NCBI GenBank assembly: GCA_036510675.1
Contig: DATCDN010000044.1
Coordinates: 1-64,000 of the forward strand
Reading direction: 5' to 3'
DNA from: JAATGI01 sp036510675
GTDB taxonomy: Bacteria; Pseudomonadota; Alphaproteobacteria; ATCC43930; CGMCC-115725
Length of the DNA: 64,000 bases
The position numbers and the translations under genes were made by a program. Shown here piece after piece: positions 33,949 to 43,365 of this stretch. The notes under the pieces were generated by a model. The model worked only from the letters and a program-made list of their open reading frames with translations. It was not told where the DNA came from and searched no databases. Position 1 is the stretch's first letter. Every line of letters starts with the position of its first letter.

Positions 33949-35463
33949 TCAGCGCCGCGCCAGGCTGGTGTGGGGCATGGCTTGGCGCGACGCCTCAAGA
34001 TGCTGCACGATGTGGGAAATGGCCGGTTGCATTGGGCGGAGGAAGCTGGACGGATAAATGCCCATCCAGATCACGATCGCGATCATCGGCGCGAACACCA
34101 CCATCTCGCGCCAGTTCAAATCCAGCATGGCCCGGACGTCGTCGCGCGTGATGGTGCCGAACACGACCCGCCGATAGAGATAGAGCATATAGACCGCGCT
34201 GAGGATCAGCCCGCTGGTCGCGAAGAACGCGACCCAGGTATTGATCTTGAAGGCCCCGATCAGCGCCAGGAATTCGCCGATGAAGCCGCTGGTGCCCGGC
34301 AGGCCGACCGATGCCAGCATGAACACCATGAAGACGAAGGCATATTTCGGCATGTTGTGGACCAGCCCGCCATAGCGCGAAATCTCGCGCGTATGCAGCC
34401 GGTCATAGATCACGCCGACGCACAGGAACAAGGCGGCCGAGACGATGCCGTGGCTCAGCATCTGGAACATCGCGCCCTGCAGCCCTTCCGGCGTGCCGGT
34501 AAAAATGCCGATGGTGACAAAGCCCATATGCGCCACGGAGGAATAGGCGATCAGCTTCTTCATGTCCTGCTGCGCCAGCGCCACCAGCGACGTGTAGACG
34601 ATGGCGACCGCGCTCAACGTGTAGACCAGTGGCGCGAACATCGACGAGGCATCTGGCAGCATCGGCAGCGAAAAGCGGATGAAGCCATAGCCGCCCATCT
34701 TCAGCAGCACCCCCGCCAGAATGACCGACCCGGCGGTCGGCGCCTCGACATGCGCGTCGGGCAGCCAGGTATGCACCGGCCACATCGGCACCTTCACGGC
34801 GAACGAGGCGAAGAAGGCAAGCCACAGCCAGGTTTGAACGGCCGGCGGAAAATTGAAATTGAGCACCGTGACAATGTCGGTACTGCCGGTCTCGAAATAG
34901 ATGGCGAGGATCGCCAACAGCATCAGCACCGAACCCAGCAACGTATAGAGGAAGAATTTGAAGGCCGCATAGACACGCCGGGGGCCGCCCCATATCCCGA
35001 TGATCAGGAACATCGGGATCAGCACACCCTCGAAGAACATGTAGAAGATCACCAGGTCGAGCGCGCAGAACATGCCGACCATCATCGTCTCGAGGACGAG
35101 GAAGGCGATCATGTACTCCTTCACCCGCTTAGTGATGGCGGTCCAGCTCACCACCACGCAGATCGGCGTCAGGATGGTCGACAGCAGCACGAAGAACAGC
35201 GAGATGCCGTCGATGCCGAGATGATAGGCGATCCGCAAGCCGGGCAGCCACACCGCCTGTTCGACGAACTGGAAATTGGCGCTGTGCGTGTCAAAATTGG
35301 TCCACAGCGCGAACGACAGAACCATCACCACCAGCGAGGTCCACAGCGCGATCCAGCGCGCGTTGCGCGCCACGGCCGCCTCCTCGCCGCGCAGGATCAG
35401 AATGAGGGCGCAGCCGAGAATCGGCAAGAAGGTGACAAGCGACAGGAGCGGCCAGCTTGACAT
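33949..35463 (-). CDS. nuoM: NADH-quinone oxidoreductase subunit M
   Basis: A second antiporter-like membrane arm subunit, 504 aa with about 14 helices. Typical marks are YHLGIDGISLFFVLLSTILT, the Glu-containing helix region VLETMMVGMFCALDLVIFYM, FAVKVPMWPVHTWLPDAHVE and MKKLIAYSSVAHMGFVTIG. The ATG at 35463 follows the nuoL stop by two bases; the open frame extends further upstream into nuoL but that extension is not coding. Confidence 0.97.
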   Translation of the reverse strand: MSSWPLLSLVTFLPILGCALILILRGEEAAVARNARWIALWTSLVVMVLSFALWTNFDTHSANFQFVEQAVWLPGLRIAYHLGIDGISLFFVLLSTILTPICVVVSWTAITKRVKEYMIAFLVLETMMVGMFCALDLVIFYMFFEGVLIPMFLIIGIWGGPRRVYAAFKFFLYTLLGSVLMLLAILAIYFETGSTDIVTVLNFNFPPAVQTWLWLAFFASFAVKVPMWPVHTWLPDAHVEAPTAGSVILAGVLLKMGGYGFIRFSLPMLPDASSMFAPLVYTLSAVAIVYTSLVALAQQDMKKLIAYSSVAHMGFVTIGIFTGTPEGLQGAMFQMLSHGIVSAALFLCVGVIYDRLHTREISRYGGLVHNMPKYAFVFMVFMLASVGLPGTSGFIGEFLALIGAFKINTWVAFFATSGLILSAVYMLYLYRRVVFGTITRDDVRAMLDLNWREMVVFAPMIAIVIWMGIYPSSFLRPMQPAISHIVQHLEASRQAMPHTSLARR

Positions 35464-35465
35464 GA

Positions 35466-37406
35466 TCAGGCGCTCCGCCAGAACAGGAACCACGAGACGA
35501 GGACCGCGACGCCAATCACCATGGCGAACGCGTATTGGAAGACATAGCCGCTTTGCAGCCGGCTGGCACGCACCGACAGGTCCACCGTGGTGCTGGCGAC
35601 GCCATCGGGGCCGAACCCGTCGATCACCAGGCCGTCGCCGTCGCGCCACAGCACGCGGGCCAGCCAGAACGTCGGCCGCACGATGAAGAAATCGTAGATC
35701 TCGTCGAAATACCATTTGTTGAGCAGGAACTGGTACAGCGGCTCGAACGCGCGCGCGGTCTCGCGCGGCGTGTCGGGCTTGCGGATATAGGCGTACCAGG
35801 CGGCGGCGATGCCCAAGAGGCCCGCCACCAGTGGCAGCGCGGAGACCCAGAACGGCACATGCTCGGCGCCGGCAATGCCGGGATGCGACGGCAGCACGAA
35901 GATCGAATTGCCCCAGAATGCCGCCGCGCCCTCGCCGACGAACCAGTGATAGCCGATGCCGCCCACCACCACCGCCCCTATCGCCAGCACAATCATTGGG
36001 ATCAGCATGGAGGGCGGCGATTCATGGACATGGTGCATGGTCTCATGATCGGCGCGCGGCTCGCCATGGAAGGTCAGGAACAGCAGCCGCCAGGAATAGA
36101 AGGCGGTGAGAAACGCGGCGAGGCAGCCCAGCACGAAAGCATACTGTCCGACCTCGGTGCCGGCGGCATAGCTGGCCTCGATGATCACGTCCTTGGAGAA
36201 ATAGCCGGCGAAGGGCGGGATGCCGGCCAGTGCCAGGCTGCCGATCCACATCACGACATAGGTAACCGGGATGAGGCGCCACAGCCCGCCCATCTTGCGC
36301 ATATCCTGCTCGCCCGACACGGCGTGGATCACCGAGCCGGCGGCGAGGAACAGCAGCGCCTTGAAGAAGGCATGCGTCATCAGATGAAAGATCGAGGCCT
36401 GATAGGCCGACACGCCGGCGGCAAAGAACATGTAGCCGAGCTGGCTGCAAGTCGAATAGGCGATGACTTTCTTGATGTCGTTCTGCGCCATGCCGACGCT
36501 GGCGGCGAACATCGCCGTGGTGCCGCCCACCACCACCACGACATCGAGCGCGATGGGCGCGTATTCGAACATCGGCGACAGCCGCGCCAGCATGAAGACA
36601 CCCGCCGTCACCATGGTCGCGGCATGGATCAAGGCCGAAACCGGGGTCGGCCCCTCCATCGCATCCGCCAGCCAAGTATGAAGACCGATCTGCGCCGACT
36701 TACCCATCGCGCCAATGAACAGGAGAATGCAGGTCACGGTCAGCGCATCGACATGCATGCCCAGAAACAGGAACGGCTTGCCGGCCATGCCGCTCGCGGC
36801 GCCGAACACCGGACCGAAATCCAGCGTGCCGAACAGCGTATAGACGGCGAAGATGCCGAGCGCGAAGCCGAAATCGCCGATACGATTGACGACAAATGCC
36901 TTGATCGCGGCGGCATTGGCGGTCGGCCGATCGTACCAGAAGCCGATCAGCAGATAGGAGGCGAGGCCGACCCCCTCCCAGCCGAAGAACATTTGCACGA
37001 AATTGCTGGCGGTCACCAGCATCAGCATGAAGAAGGTGAACAGGCTGAGATACGACATGAACCGCGGGATCGACGGATCATGGGCCATGTAGCCGATCGA
37101 ATAGACATGGACCAGAAACGATACCAGCGTCACCATCGCGAGCATCACGGCCGACAGCGTGTCGAGCTTCAACGCCCACTCGATCTTGAGCTGCCCGGCA
37201 TCGATCCAGGTGAACAGCGGCGTGATCTGGTCGTGATGCAGAAAGGCCACATCATAGAACACGATCGCGCCGAAGATCGCGGCGAGGCCGAGACCGAGGC
37301 AGGTGACGAACTGCGCGCCGCGATCGCCGATCCAGCGGCCGAAAAAGCCGGCGATAAAAGCGCCGAGCAGCGGAAGAAAGACGGCGAAAATGGCCAAGAC
37401 GCTCAA
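35466..37406 (-). CDS. nuoL: NADH-quinone oxidoreductase subunit L
   Basis: The distal antiporter-like subunit of complex I with the long lateral helix, 646 aa. Marks are FTFFMLMLVTASNFVQMFFGWEGVGL (split helix with conserved acids), SAQIGLHTWLADAMEGPTPVSALIHAATMVTAG, and IKKVIAYSTCSQLGYMFFAAG. The C-terminal end is hydrophobic (VIGVAVLVSWFLFW). The ATG overlaps the nuoK stop by four bases. Confidence 0.97.
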   Translation of the reverse strand: MSVLAIFAVFLPLLGAFIAGFFGRWIGDRGAQFVTCLGLGLAAIFGAIVFYDVAFLHHDQITPLFTWIDAGQLKIEWALKLDTLSAVMLAMVTLVSFLVHVYSIGYMAHDPSIPRFMSYLSLFTFFMLMLVTASNFVQMFFGWEGVGLASYLLIGFWYDRPTANAAAIKAFVVNRIGDFGFALGIFAVYTLFGTLDFGPVFGAASGMAGKPFLFLGMHVDALTVTCILLFIGAMGKSAQIGLHTWLADAMEGPTPVSALIHAATMVTAGVFMLARLSPMFEYAPIALDVVVVVGGTTAMFAASVGMAQNDIKKVIAYSTCSQLGYMFFAAGVSAYQASIFHLMTHAFFKALLFLAAGSVIHAVSGEQDMRKMGGLWRLIPVTYVVMWIGSLALAGIPPFAGYFSKDVIIEASYAAGTEVGQYAFVLGCLAAFLTAFYSWRLLFLTFHGEPRADHETMHHVHESPPSMLIPMIVLAIGAVVVGGIGYHWFVGEGAAAFWGNSIFVLPSHPGIAGAEHVPFWVSALPLVAGLLGIAAAWYAYIRKPDTPRETARAFEPLYQFLLNKWYFDEIYDFFIVRPTFWLARVLWRDGDGLVIDGFGPDGVASTTVDLSVRASRLQSGYVFQYAFAMVIGVAVLVSWFLFWRSA

Positions 37407-37711
37407 CCCTTCATCAGATTGATGTCGGCCACCGCGATGGTGCCGCGATTGCGGAAATAAATCACCAGGATGGCGAGGCCGATCGCCGCCTCCGCCGCCG
37501 CGACGGTCAGCACGAACATGGCGAACACCTGCCCCACCAGATCGCCGAGAAAGCTGGAGAACGCGACGAAATTGATGTTCACCGCCAGCAGCATCAGCTC
37601 GATCGACATCAGGATGACAATGACGTTCTTGCGATTGAGGAAGATGCCGAAAATGCCGAGCGTGAACAGGATCGCCGCGACCGTCAGGTAATGGGCGAGA
37701 CCGATCTCCAT
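37403..37711 (-). CDS. nuoK: NADH-quinone oxidoreductase subunit K
   Basis: A 102-aa three-helix membrane subunit of complex I. The family pattern is clear: LFTLGIFGIFLNRKNVIVIL, SIELMLLAVNINFVAFS (with the conserved Glu in helix 2) and the Glu of helix 3 in VAAAEAAIGLAILV. The ATG overlaps the nuoJ TGA by one base and the stop overlaps nuoL by four. Confidence 0.96.
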   Translation of the reverse strand: MEIGLAHYLTVAAILFTLGIFGIFLNRKNVIVILMSIELMLLAVNINFVAFSSFLGDLVGQVFAMFVLTVAAAEAAIGLAILVIYFRNRGTIAVADINLMKG

Positions 37712-38343
37712 CACCGCACCCCTTGTTCTTGATCGGCGCCCGCGTGCGACGCGACCTTCACCAGCTCCAGCGTCTCGGAGCGGCGCCGTGACACCTGCCC
37801 GCCAATTTTCTGGCGTCGTACATCGGGCTTGTGCCGCAGCGTCAAGACGATGGCGCCGATCATCGCGATCAGCAGGATCACCCCCGACGCCTGGAAGGCG
37901 TAGGCGTATTTGGTATAGAGCAGATCGCCCAGCGCCGCCGTATTGGTGATATGCGCGTGCGCCATCGGTGCCGCCAGCGACTGCCCGACCTGGGGCGCGA
38001 ACACCCAGGCGCCAAAGATCAGCACCAACTCCACCAGCAGGATGATACCGACGGTGGCGCCAATCGGCAGGTATTTCACCGCGCCCTGGCGCAGTTGCGC
38101 GAAGTCGATGTCGAGCATCATCACCACGAACAGGAACAGCACCGCGACCGCGCCGACATAGACGATGACCAGGATCATCGCCAGGAACTCGGCCCCCAGC
38201 AGCACGAACAACCCCGCCGCGTTGAAGAACGCGACAATCAGGAACAGCACGGAATGCACCGGGTTGCGCGCGGTGACGACCATGACGCCAGACGCCACCG
38301 CGACCGCCGCGAAGAGGTAGAAGCAAATCGCCTGGACGATCAT
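37711..38343 (-). CDS. nuoJ: NADH-quinone oxidoreductase subunit J
   Basis: A 210-aa complex I membrane subunit with five helices. FLIVAFFNAAGLFVLLGAEF and AMILVIVYVGAVAVLFLFVV (the pi-bulge helix 3 with the conserved Tyr-Val-Gly) identify it. The ATG at 38343 is chosen because helix 1 begins right after it. A soluble basic tail (RHKPDVRRQKIGGQVSRRR) closes the protein, longer than in E. coli. It begins 10 bases after nuoI. Confidence 0.96.
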   Translation of the reverse strand: MIVQAICFYLFAAVAVASGVMVVTARNPVHSVLFLIVAFFNAAGLFVLLGAEFLAMILVIVYVGAVAVLFLFVVMMLDIDFAQLRQGAVKYLPIGATVGIILLVELVLIFGAWVFAPQVGQSLAAPMAHAHITNTAALGDLLYTKYAYAFQASGVILLIAMIGAIVLTLRHKPDVRRQKIGGQVSRRRSETLELVKVASHAGADQEQGVR

Positions 38344-38353
38344 CGACCCGCCC

Positions 38354-38842
38354 TCATCGATAGGGCGCGTCCAGCGCGAGATTGTTGGCGATTTCGGCTT
38401 CCCAGCGGTCACCGTTCGCCATCAGCTTTTCCTTGTCGTAGAATAATTCCTCGCGCGTCTCGGCGGCGAATTCGAAATTCGGCCCCTCGACGATGGCATC
38501 GACCGGGCACGCCTCCTGGCAGAAGCCGCAATAGATGCATTTGGTCATGTCGATGTCGTAGCGCGTGGTGCGGCGGCTGCCATCCTCGCGCGCCTCGGCC
38601 TCGATGGTGATGGCCAGCGCCGGACAGATCGCCTCGCACAGCTTACAGGCGATACAGCGCTCCTCGCCGTTGGGATAGCGGCGCAACGCATGCTCGCCGC
38701 GAAAGCGCGGGCTGAGCGGCCCCTTCTCATGGGGGTAATTTATCGTCACCGACGGCTTGAACATATATTTGAAGGTCAGCGCCAGGCCGGAGATCAACTC
38801 CGCCAGAAGAACGCTGCGCGCGCCGCGGTCGAGCATTGCCAT
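38354..38842 (-). CDS. nuoI: NADH-quinone oxidoreductase subunit I
   Basis: The ferredoxin-like subunit carrying clusters N6a and N6b between the peripheral arm and quinone site. The 162-aa protein has two 4Fe-4S motifs, CIACKLCEAICP and CIYCGFCQEACP. The ATG at 38842 (MAMLDRGARS) is preferred to the frame opening at 38893, which lies before the nuoH stop. It begins 20 bases after nuoH, with a ribosome-site-like AGGAGAG in the gap. Confidence 0.97.
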   Translation of the reverse strand: MAMLDRGARSVLLAELISGLALTFKYMFKPSVTINYPHEKGPLSPRFRGEHALRRYPNGEERCIACKLCEAICPALAITIEAEAREDGSRRTTRYDIDMTKCIYCGFCQEACPVDAIVEGPNFEFAAETREELFYDKEKLMANGDRWEAEIANNLALDAPYR

Positions 38843-38862
38843 CGTCTCTCTCCTACGCGCCC

Positions 38863-39879
38863 CTAAGCCCCAACCGGCAGCCAGCCGGCCCACACCAATA
38901 CACCGGCCGTCAGCACCAGCCAGAACAGCGACAGCGGCAGAAATACCTTCCAGCCGAGCCGCATCAATTGATCATACCGAAAGCGCGGGAATGTCGCGCG
39001 CACCCACAGGAACGCGAACAGGACCAGCGCGATCTTGAGCGCGAACCAGATAGTGCCATAGGGCGCGGTCGCCGGCGTGATGCCGAACGGCGGCAGCCAG
39101 CCCCCCAGGAACAGGATGCTGGTCATCGCGCTCATCAGGATCATGTTCACATATTCACCGAGATAGAACAGCGCGAACGACATCGAGGAATATTCGACGA
39201 AGAACCCCGCGACCAGTTCAGACTCGCCCTCGGGCAGGTCGAACGGCGCGCGGTTGGTTTCCGCCAAGCCCGAGATGAAGAACACGATGAACATCGGGAA
39301 CAGCGGAATGAAGAACCAGATATGCCGTTGCGCCAGGACGATTGTCGACAGGTTCAGCGATCCGACGCACAACAGCACCGTCACCAGCACGAAACCGATC
39401 GAGACTTCGTAGGACACCATCTGCGCCGCCGAGCGCAGCGCGCCCAGGAAGGCGTACTTCGAATTGGACGCCCAGCCGGCCATGATAATGCCGTAGACGC
39501 CGAGCGAGCTGATCGCGAAGAGGTAGAGGATGCCGACATTGATGTTGGCGATCACCATGCCTTGGCCGAACGGAATCACCGCCCATGCGACGAGGCTCAG
39601 CGTGAACAGCAGCATCGGCGCGATCAGGAAGATCAGCGTGTTCGCGCCGCTGGGGATGATGGTTTCCTTGGTGATGAGCTTGAGCGCGTCGGCCCAGGGC
39701 TGCAGCAGGCCGAACGGCCCGATGACGTTGGGGCCCTTGCGGCGCTGCATCATCGCCAGCACTTTGCGTTCGGCCAGCGTCAGATAGGCCATCGACACCG
39801 CGACGACGACGCAGACGATCAGAATCTCGACGATCGTGATGATCGTCCAGCCGAGATTGCCGGACCAGAAATCGTTCAT
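38863..39879 (-). CDS. nuoH: NADH-quinone oxidoreductase subunit H
   Basis: The 338-aa membrane subunit that forms the quinone chamber and heel of complex I, with eight helices. Marks are YLTLAERKVLAMMQRRKGPN, GLLQPWADALKLITKE, and ETNRAPFDLPEGESELVAGF carrying the conserved acidic loop. Its ATG overlaps the nuoG stop by four bases. Confidence 0.97.
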   Translation of the reverse strand: MNDFWSGNLGWTIITIVEILIVCVVVAVSMAYLTLAERKVLAMMQRRKGPNVIGPFGLLQPWADALKLITKETIIPSGANTLIFLIAPMLLFTLSLVAWAVIPFGQGMVIANINVGILYLFAISSLGVYGIIMAGWASNSKYAFLGALRSAAQMVSYEVSIGFVLVTVLLCVGSLNLSTIVLAQRHIWFFIPLFPMFIVFFISGLAETNRAPFDLPEGESELVAGFFVEYSSMSFALFYLGEYVNMILMSAMTSILFLGGWLPPFGITPATAPYGTIWFALKIALVLFAFLWVRATFPRFRYDQLMRLGWKVFLPLSLFWLVLTAGVLVWAGWLPVGA

Positions 39880-41912
39880 GCCGTCTTCCGCGCGGGTTCG
39901 GTCTTGGCGGCGATCGCCGCGGCGCAGGCGGCCATGGTCGGCGACGCGCGGCTGATCGGGTCGGTGCGATAGAAATCGGCGATCGGATAAACGAAGGGCG
40001 CCGGGTCCACCGCCCCCGCCGCGCCGAACGCATTCCACGCCGCCGGCACGAGCTCGTCGATATGAGCGAAGATTGGGTTGGCCGCGATCAGCCCGGCGCG
40101 GACATCGCGCAGATTGTTGAAGGGCAGTGTCTTGCCCAGCGCCTCCGACAGCGCGCGGATGATCGCCCAATCCTCCCGCGCGTCGCCGGGGGGAAAGGTC
40201 GCGCGCCGGCCGAGTTGTACCCGGCCCTCGGTGTTAACGTAGGTCGCGTCCTTTTCGGTATAGGCCGCACCCGGCAGGATTACATCGGCGCGCCGCGCCC
40301 CGGCATCGCCGTGATGGCCCTGATAGATCACGAATGCCTTGCCGAGCCGGCCCGTGTCGATCTCGTCCGCGCCCAGCAGATAGAGTAGATCGATCTCGCC
40401 CTGCTCGCATCCGGCGAGAATACCCGCCGTGTCGCGGCCGTCGTCGCCCGGCACGAAGCCGAGATCGAGACCGCCGACCCGCGACGCCGCGAGCTGCAGC
40501 ACATTGAAGCCGTTCCAGCCCTCGCGCACCAAGCCGGCGCGATCGGCCAGCGCGCGTGCCGCCGCCAAGAGGGCGGCGCCGTCTTTACGCCGCAGCGCGC
40601 CCTGCCCCAGGATCAGCATCGGCTGCTTGGCGTCTTTCAGAAAGTCGGCGGCGGCCTCCGCGTCGAAGCCGGCGCCGAGATTCCGCACGGGATAGGTCAG
40701 ATCGGCGGCGGGGCCGAGCGCCGCGACCTTGAAGCCGCCGGCCAGCCAGCGCTTGCGTAGGCGGGCATTGATGATCGGCGCCTCGACCCGCGGATTGGTG
40801 CCGATCAGCAGACAGGCATCCGCCTGTTCAATGCCGGCGATGCCGGTGTTGAAGAGATAGGAAGCGCGGACCGAGGGGTCGGCGGCGGCGCCGTCCTGGC
40901 GGCAATCGAGATGCGCGGAGCCGAGCGCCTTCATCAATTCTTTCAGCGCCAGCATCGCCTCGGCATCGGCGAGATCGCCGGCAATGGCGGCGATGCGCCC
41001 GCCCGCAACATTGTCGGCACGCTCGGCGATGACGGCGAACGCCTCGCGCCACTCGACCTCGGCCAGCTTGCCGTTGCGCCGGACATAGGGCCGATCCAGC
41101 CGGCCGCGCTTCAGCCCGTCAACCGCGAAGCGAGTCTTGTCCGAAATCCATTCCTCGTTCACGTCTTCATGAAGACGCGGCAGCACCCGCAGCACCGCCC
41201 CACCGCGCGAATCGATCCGGATGTTGCTGCCGACCGCGTCCAGCACATCGACCGATTCCGTTTTGCGTAATTCCCACGGCCGCGCGACGAACTCATAGGG
41301 CTTCGAGGTCAGCGCCCCGACCGGACACAAATCGATGATGTTGGCCGATAGCTCCGAGGTGAGAGATTTTTCGATATAGGTGGTGATCTCCGAATCCTCA
41401 CCGCGGCTGACCATGCCCAGTTCCGAGACGCCGGCGACATCGGTGAGAAAGCGAATGCAGCGCGTGCAATGGATGCAGCGCGTCATCGCGGTCGCGACCA
41501 GCGGCCCGAAATCCTTTTCCTTCACCGCGCGCTTGGCTTCCTTATAGCGGCTGCGGTCGAAGCCATAGGCCATCGCCTGATCCTGCAGGTCGCACTCGCC
41601 GCCCTGATCGCAGATCGGACAGTCGAGCGGATGATTGATCAGCAGGAATTCCATTACCCCATGGCGCGCCTTCTTGGCGCGCGGCGACAGGGTATGGATC
41701 ACCATGCCCTCGGCCACTGGCTGGGCGCAGGCGGCGATTGGCTTCGGCGCCTTCTCCTGTTCCACCAGGCACATGCGGCAATTGCCGGCGATCGCGAGGC
41801 GCTGATGGAAGCAGAAATGCGGAATCTCGATGCCGATCAACTGTGCCGCCTGCAGCACCGTGCTGTTGGGCGGAACCTCGACTTCCTGGCCGTCGATGGT
41901 GAGCTTGGTCAT
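39876..41912 (-). CDS. nuoG: NADH-quinone oxidoreductase subunit G
   Basis: The largest peripheral-arm subunit, 678 aa. Iron-sulfur ligands are visible: a 2Fe-2S set (HFCFHQRLAIAGNCRMC ... C), the His-ligated N5 cluster region (LDCPICDQGGECDLQDQ) and the N4-type set HCTRCIRF ... LCPVGAL. A molybdopterin-oxidoreductase-like domain fills the rest, lacking cofactor function. There is no extra N7 cluster motif that I can see. It follows nuoF by three bases. Confidence 0.96.
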   Translation of the reverse strand: MTKLTIDGQEVEVPPNSTVLQAAQLIGIEIPHFCFHQRLAIAGNCRMCLVEQEKAPKPIAACAQPVAEGMVIHTLSPRAKKARHGVMEFLLINHPLDCPICDQGGECDLQDQAMAYGFDRSRYKEAKRAVKEKDFGPLVATAMTRCIHCTRCIRFLTDVAGVSELGMVSRGEDSEITTYIEKSLTSELSANIIDLCPVGALTSKPYEFVARPWELRKTESVDVLDAVGSNIRIDSRGGAVLRVLPRLHEDVNEEWISDKTRFAVDGLKRGRLDRPYVRRNGKLAEVEWREAFAVIAERADNVAGGRIAAIAGDLADAEAMLALKELMKALGSAHLDCRQDGAAADPSVRASYLFNTGIAGIEQADACLLIGTNPRVEAPIINARLRKRWLAGGFKVAALGPAADLTYPVRNLGAGFDAEAAADFLKDAKQPMLILGQGALRRKDGAALLAAARALADRAGLVREGWNGFNVLQLAASRVGGLDLGFVPGDDGRDTAGILAGCEQGEIDLLYLLGADEIDTGRLGKAFVIYQGHHGDAGARRADVILPGAAYTEKDATYVNTEGRVQLGRRATFPPGDAREDWAIIRALSEALGKTLPFNNLRDVRAGLIAANPIFAHIDELVPAAWNAFGAAGAVDPAPFVYPIADFYRTDPISRASPTMAACAAAIAAKTEPARKTA

Positions 41913-41915
41913 GGC

Positions 41916-43199
41916 CTACTCCGCCGCCATCGAGCGCGCGCCGCGCTCGACGATGCGCCGTTCCATCTCGGGGCGAAAATGCCGGATCAGACCCTGTACC
42001 GGCCAGGAGGCACCCTCGCCGAAGGCGCAGATCGTGTGGCCCTCGATCTGGGTCGTGACATCCTGCAGCGTGTCGATGTCCTTGATGTCGGCGTCGCCCT
42101 TGGCGATGCGCTCCAGGATGCGCCACATCCACCCGGTACCCTCGCGGCACGGCGTGCACTGGCCGCAGCTTTCATGCTTGTAGAATTTGGCGATGCGCGC
42201 GAACGCCTTGATGATGTCGGTGGATTTGTCCATCACCACGATCGCGGCCGTGCCGAGGCCCGACTTCGCGTCGCGCAGCGCGTCGAAATCCATCAGGATG
42301 GTGTCGCAGATCGATTTCGGCAGCACCGGCATCGACGAGCCGCCGGGAATTACCGCCAGCAGATTGTCCCAGCCGCCGCGCACGCCGCCGGCATACGTTT
42401 CGATCAGCTCGCGCAGCGGAATGCTCATCGCCTCTTCGACATTGCACGGCTTGTTCACATGGCCGGAGATGCAGAACACCTTGGTGCCCTCGTTCTTCGG
42501 CCGGCCGAAGCTGGCGAACCAGGGCGCGCCGCGGCGCAGGATGGTCGGCACCACCGCCAGCGTCTCGACATTGTTGACGGTGGACGGGCAGCCATAGAGG
42601 CCCATGCCGGCGGGGAAAGGCGGCTTGAGCCGAGGCTTGCCAGGTTTGCCCTCGAGGCTTTCCAGGAGCCCCATTTCCTCGCCGCAGATATAGGCGCCGG
42701 CGCCACGATGGAGATAGAGCTCGAAATCGAAGCCCGAGCCGCAGGCATTCTTGCCGAGCAATCCGGCCGCGTAGGCCTGATCGATCGCCGCCTGAAGATT
42801 CAGCGCCTCGGCATAAAATTCACCGCGAATATAAATGTACCCGGCGGTCGCGCCCATCGCCGCCCCGGCGAGCAGGCACCCTTCGACCAGCTTGTGCGGA
42901 TCGTTGCGGATGATGTCGCGATCCTTGCAGGTGCCTGGCTCGGATTCATCCGCGTTGATGACGAGATAGCACGGCCGGTCGCTCTGCTTCGGCATGAAGG
43001 ACCATTTGAGACCGGTCGGAAATCCGGCCCCGCCTCGCCCGCGCAAGCCCGAATTCTTGACCTCGTTGACCAACCAGTCGCGCCCCTTGAGGATCAACTC
43101 CTTGGTGCCGTCCCAATCGCCGCGCGCCCGCGCGCCCGCCAAATTCCAGTCATATTGGCCGTAGAGATTGGTGAAGATGCGATCCTTGTCGGCGAGCAT
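41916..43199 (-). CDS. nuoF: NADH-quinone oxidoreductase subunit F
   Basis: The NADH- and FMN-binding subunit, 427 aa. The nucleotide loops are GLRGRGGAGFPTGLKWSF and GAGAYICGEEMGLLESLEG, and the N3 4Fe-4S ligands are in ESCGQCTPCREGTGWM with a distal Cys in GHTICAFGEG. The gap to nuoE on its 5' side is 166 bases and filled by a palindromic repeat, so its ribosome site lies just after that element. No other intergenic gap inside the nuo operon is this long. Confidence 0.97.
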   Translation of the reverse strand: MLADKDRIFTNLYGQYDWNLAGARARGDWDGTKELILKGRDWLVNEVKNSGLRGRGGAGFPTGLKWSFMPKQSDRPCYLVINADESEPGTCKDRDIIRNDPHKLVEGCLLAGAAMGATAGYIYIRGEFYAEALNLQAAIDQAYAAGLLGKNACGSGFDFELYLHRGAGAYICGEEMGLLESLEGKPGKPRLKPPFPAGMGLYGCPSTVNNVETLAVVPTILRRGAPWFASFGRPKNEGTKVFCISGHVNKPCNVEEAMSIPLRELIETYAGGVRGGWDNLLAVIPGGSSMPVLPKSICDTILMDFDALRDAKSGLGTAAIVVMDKSTDIIKAFARIAKFYKHESCGQCTPCREGTGWMWRILERIAKGDADIKDIDTLQDVTTQIEGHTICAFGEGASWPVQGLIRHFRPEMERRIVERGARSMAAE

Positions 43200-43225
43200 C
43201 AGGGCGCATCCATAGCGTCGGCATC

Positions 43226-43344
43226 GTGCGTGCTTCGAGACGCACGCTTCGCGTGCTCCTCAGCATGAGGAGGATTACTCATGGCATGAAAAACAATCCT
43301 CATGCTGAGGAGCGATGCGAAGCATCGCGTCTCGAAGCACGCAC
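43226..43344. repeat. Palindromic repeat, copy B, inside the nuo operon
   Basis: GTGCGTGCTTCGAG (43226-43239) and CTCGAAGCACGCAC (43331-43344) are perfect outer arms, and the inner arms (GCTCCTCAGCATGAGGA and TCCTCATGCTGAGGAGC) are also complementary, so the RNA can fold into one long hairpin. The right half matches copy A at 256-321 almost base for base. It occupies the gap between nuoE and nuoF. Confidence 0.85.
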
Positions 43345-43365
43345 CTTGGTTATTCCAGCCTTTTC

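Noticed and set aside
32468..37460. Long plus-strand frames opposite nuoN, nuoM and nuoL
   Set aside because: All are antisense to complete complex I genes; their composition (His/Arg/Asp/Gln repeats) mirrors the hydrophobic codons of the membrane proteins on the other strand.
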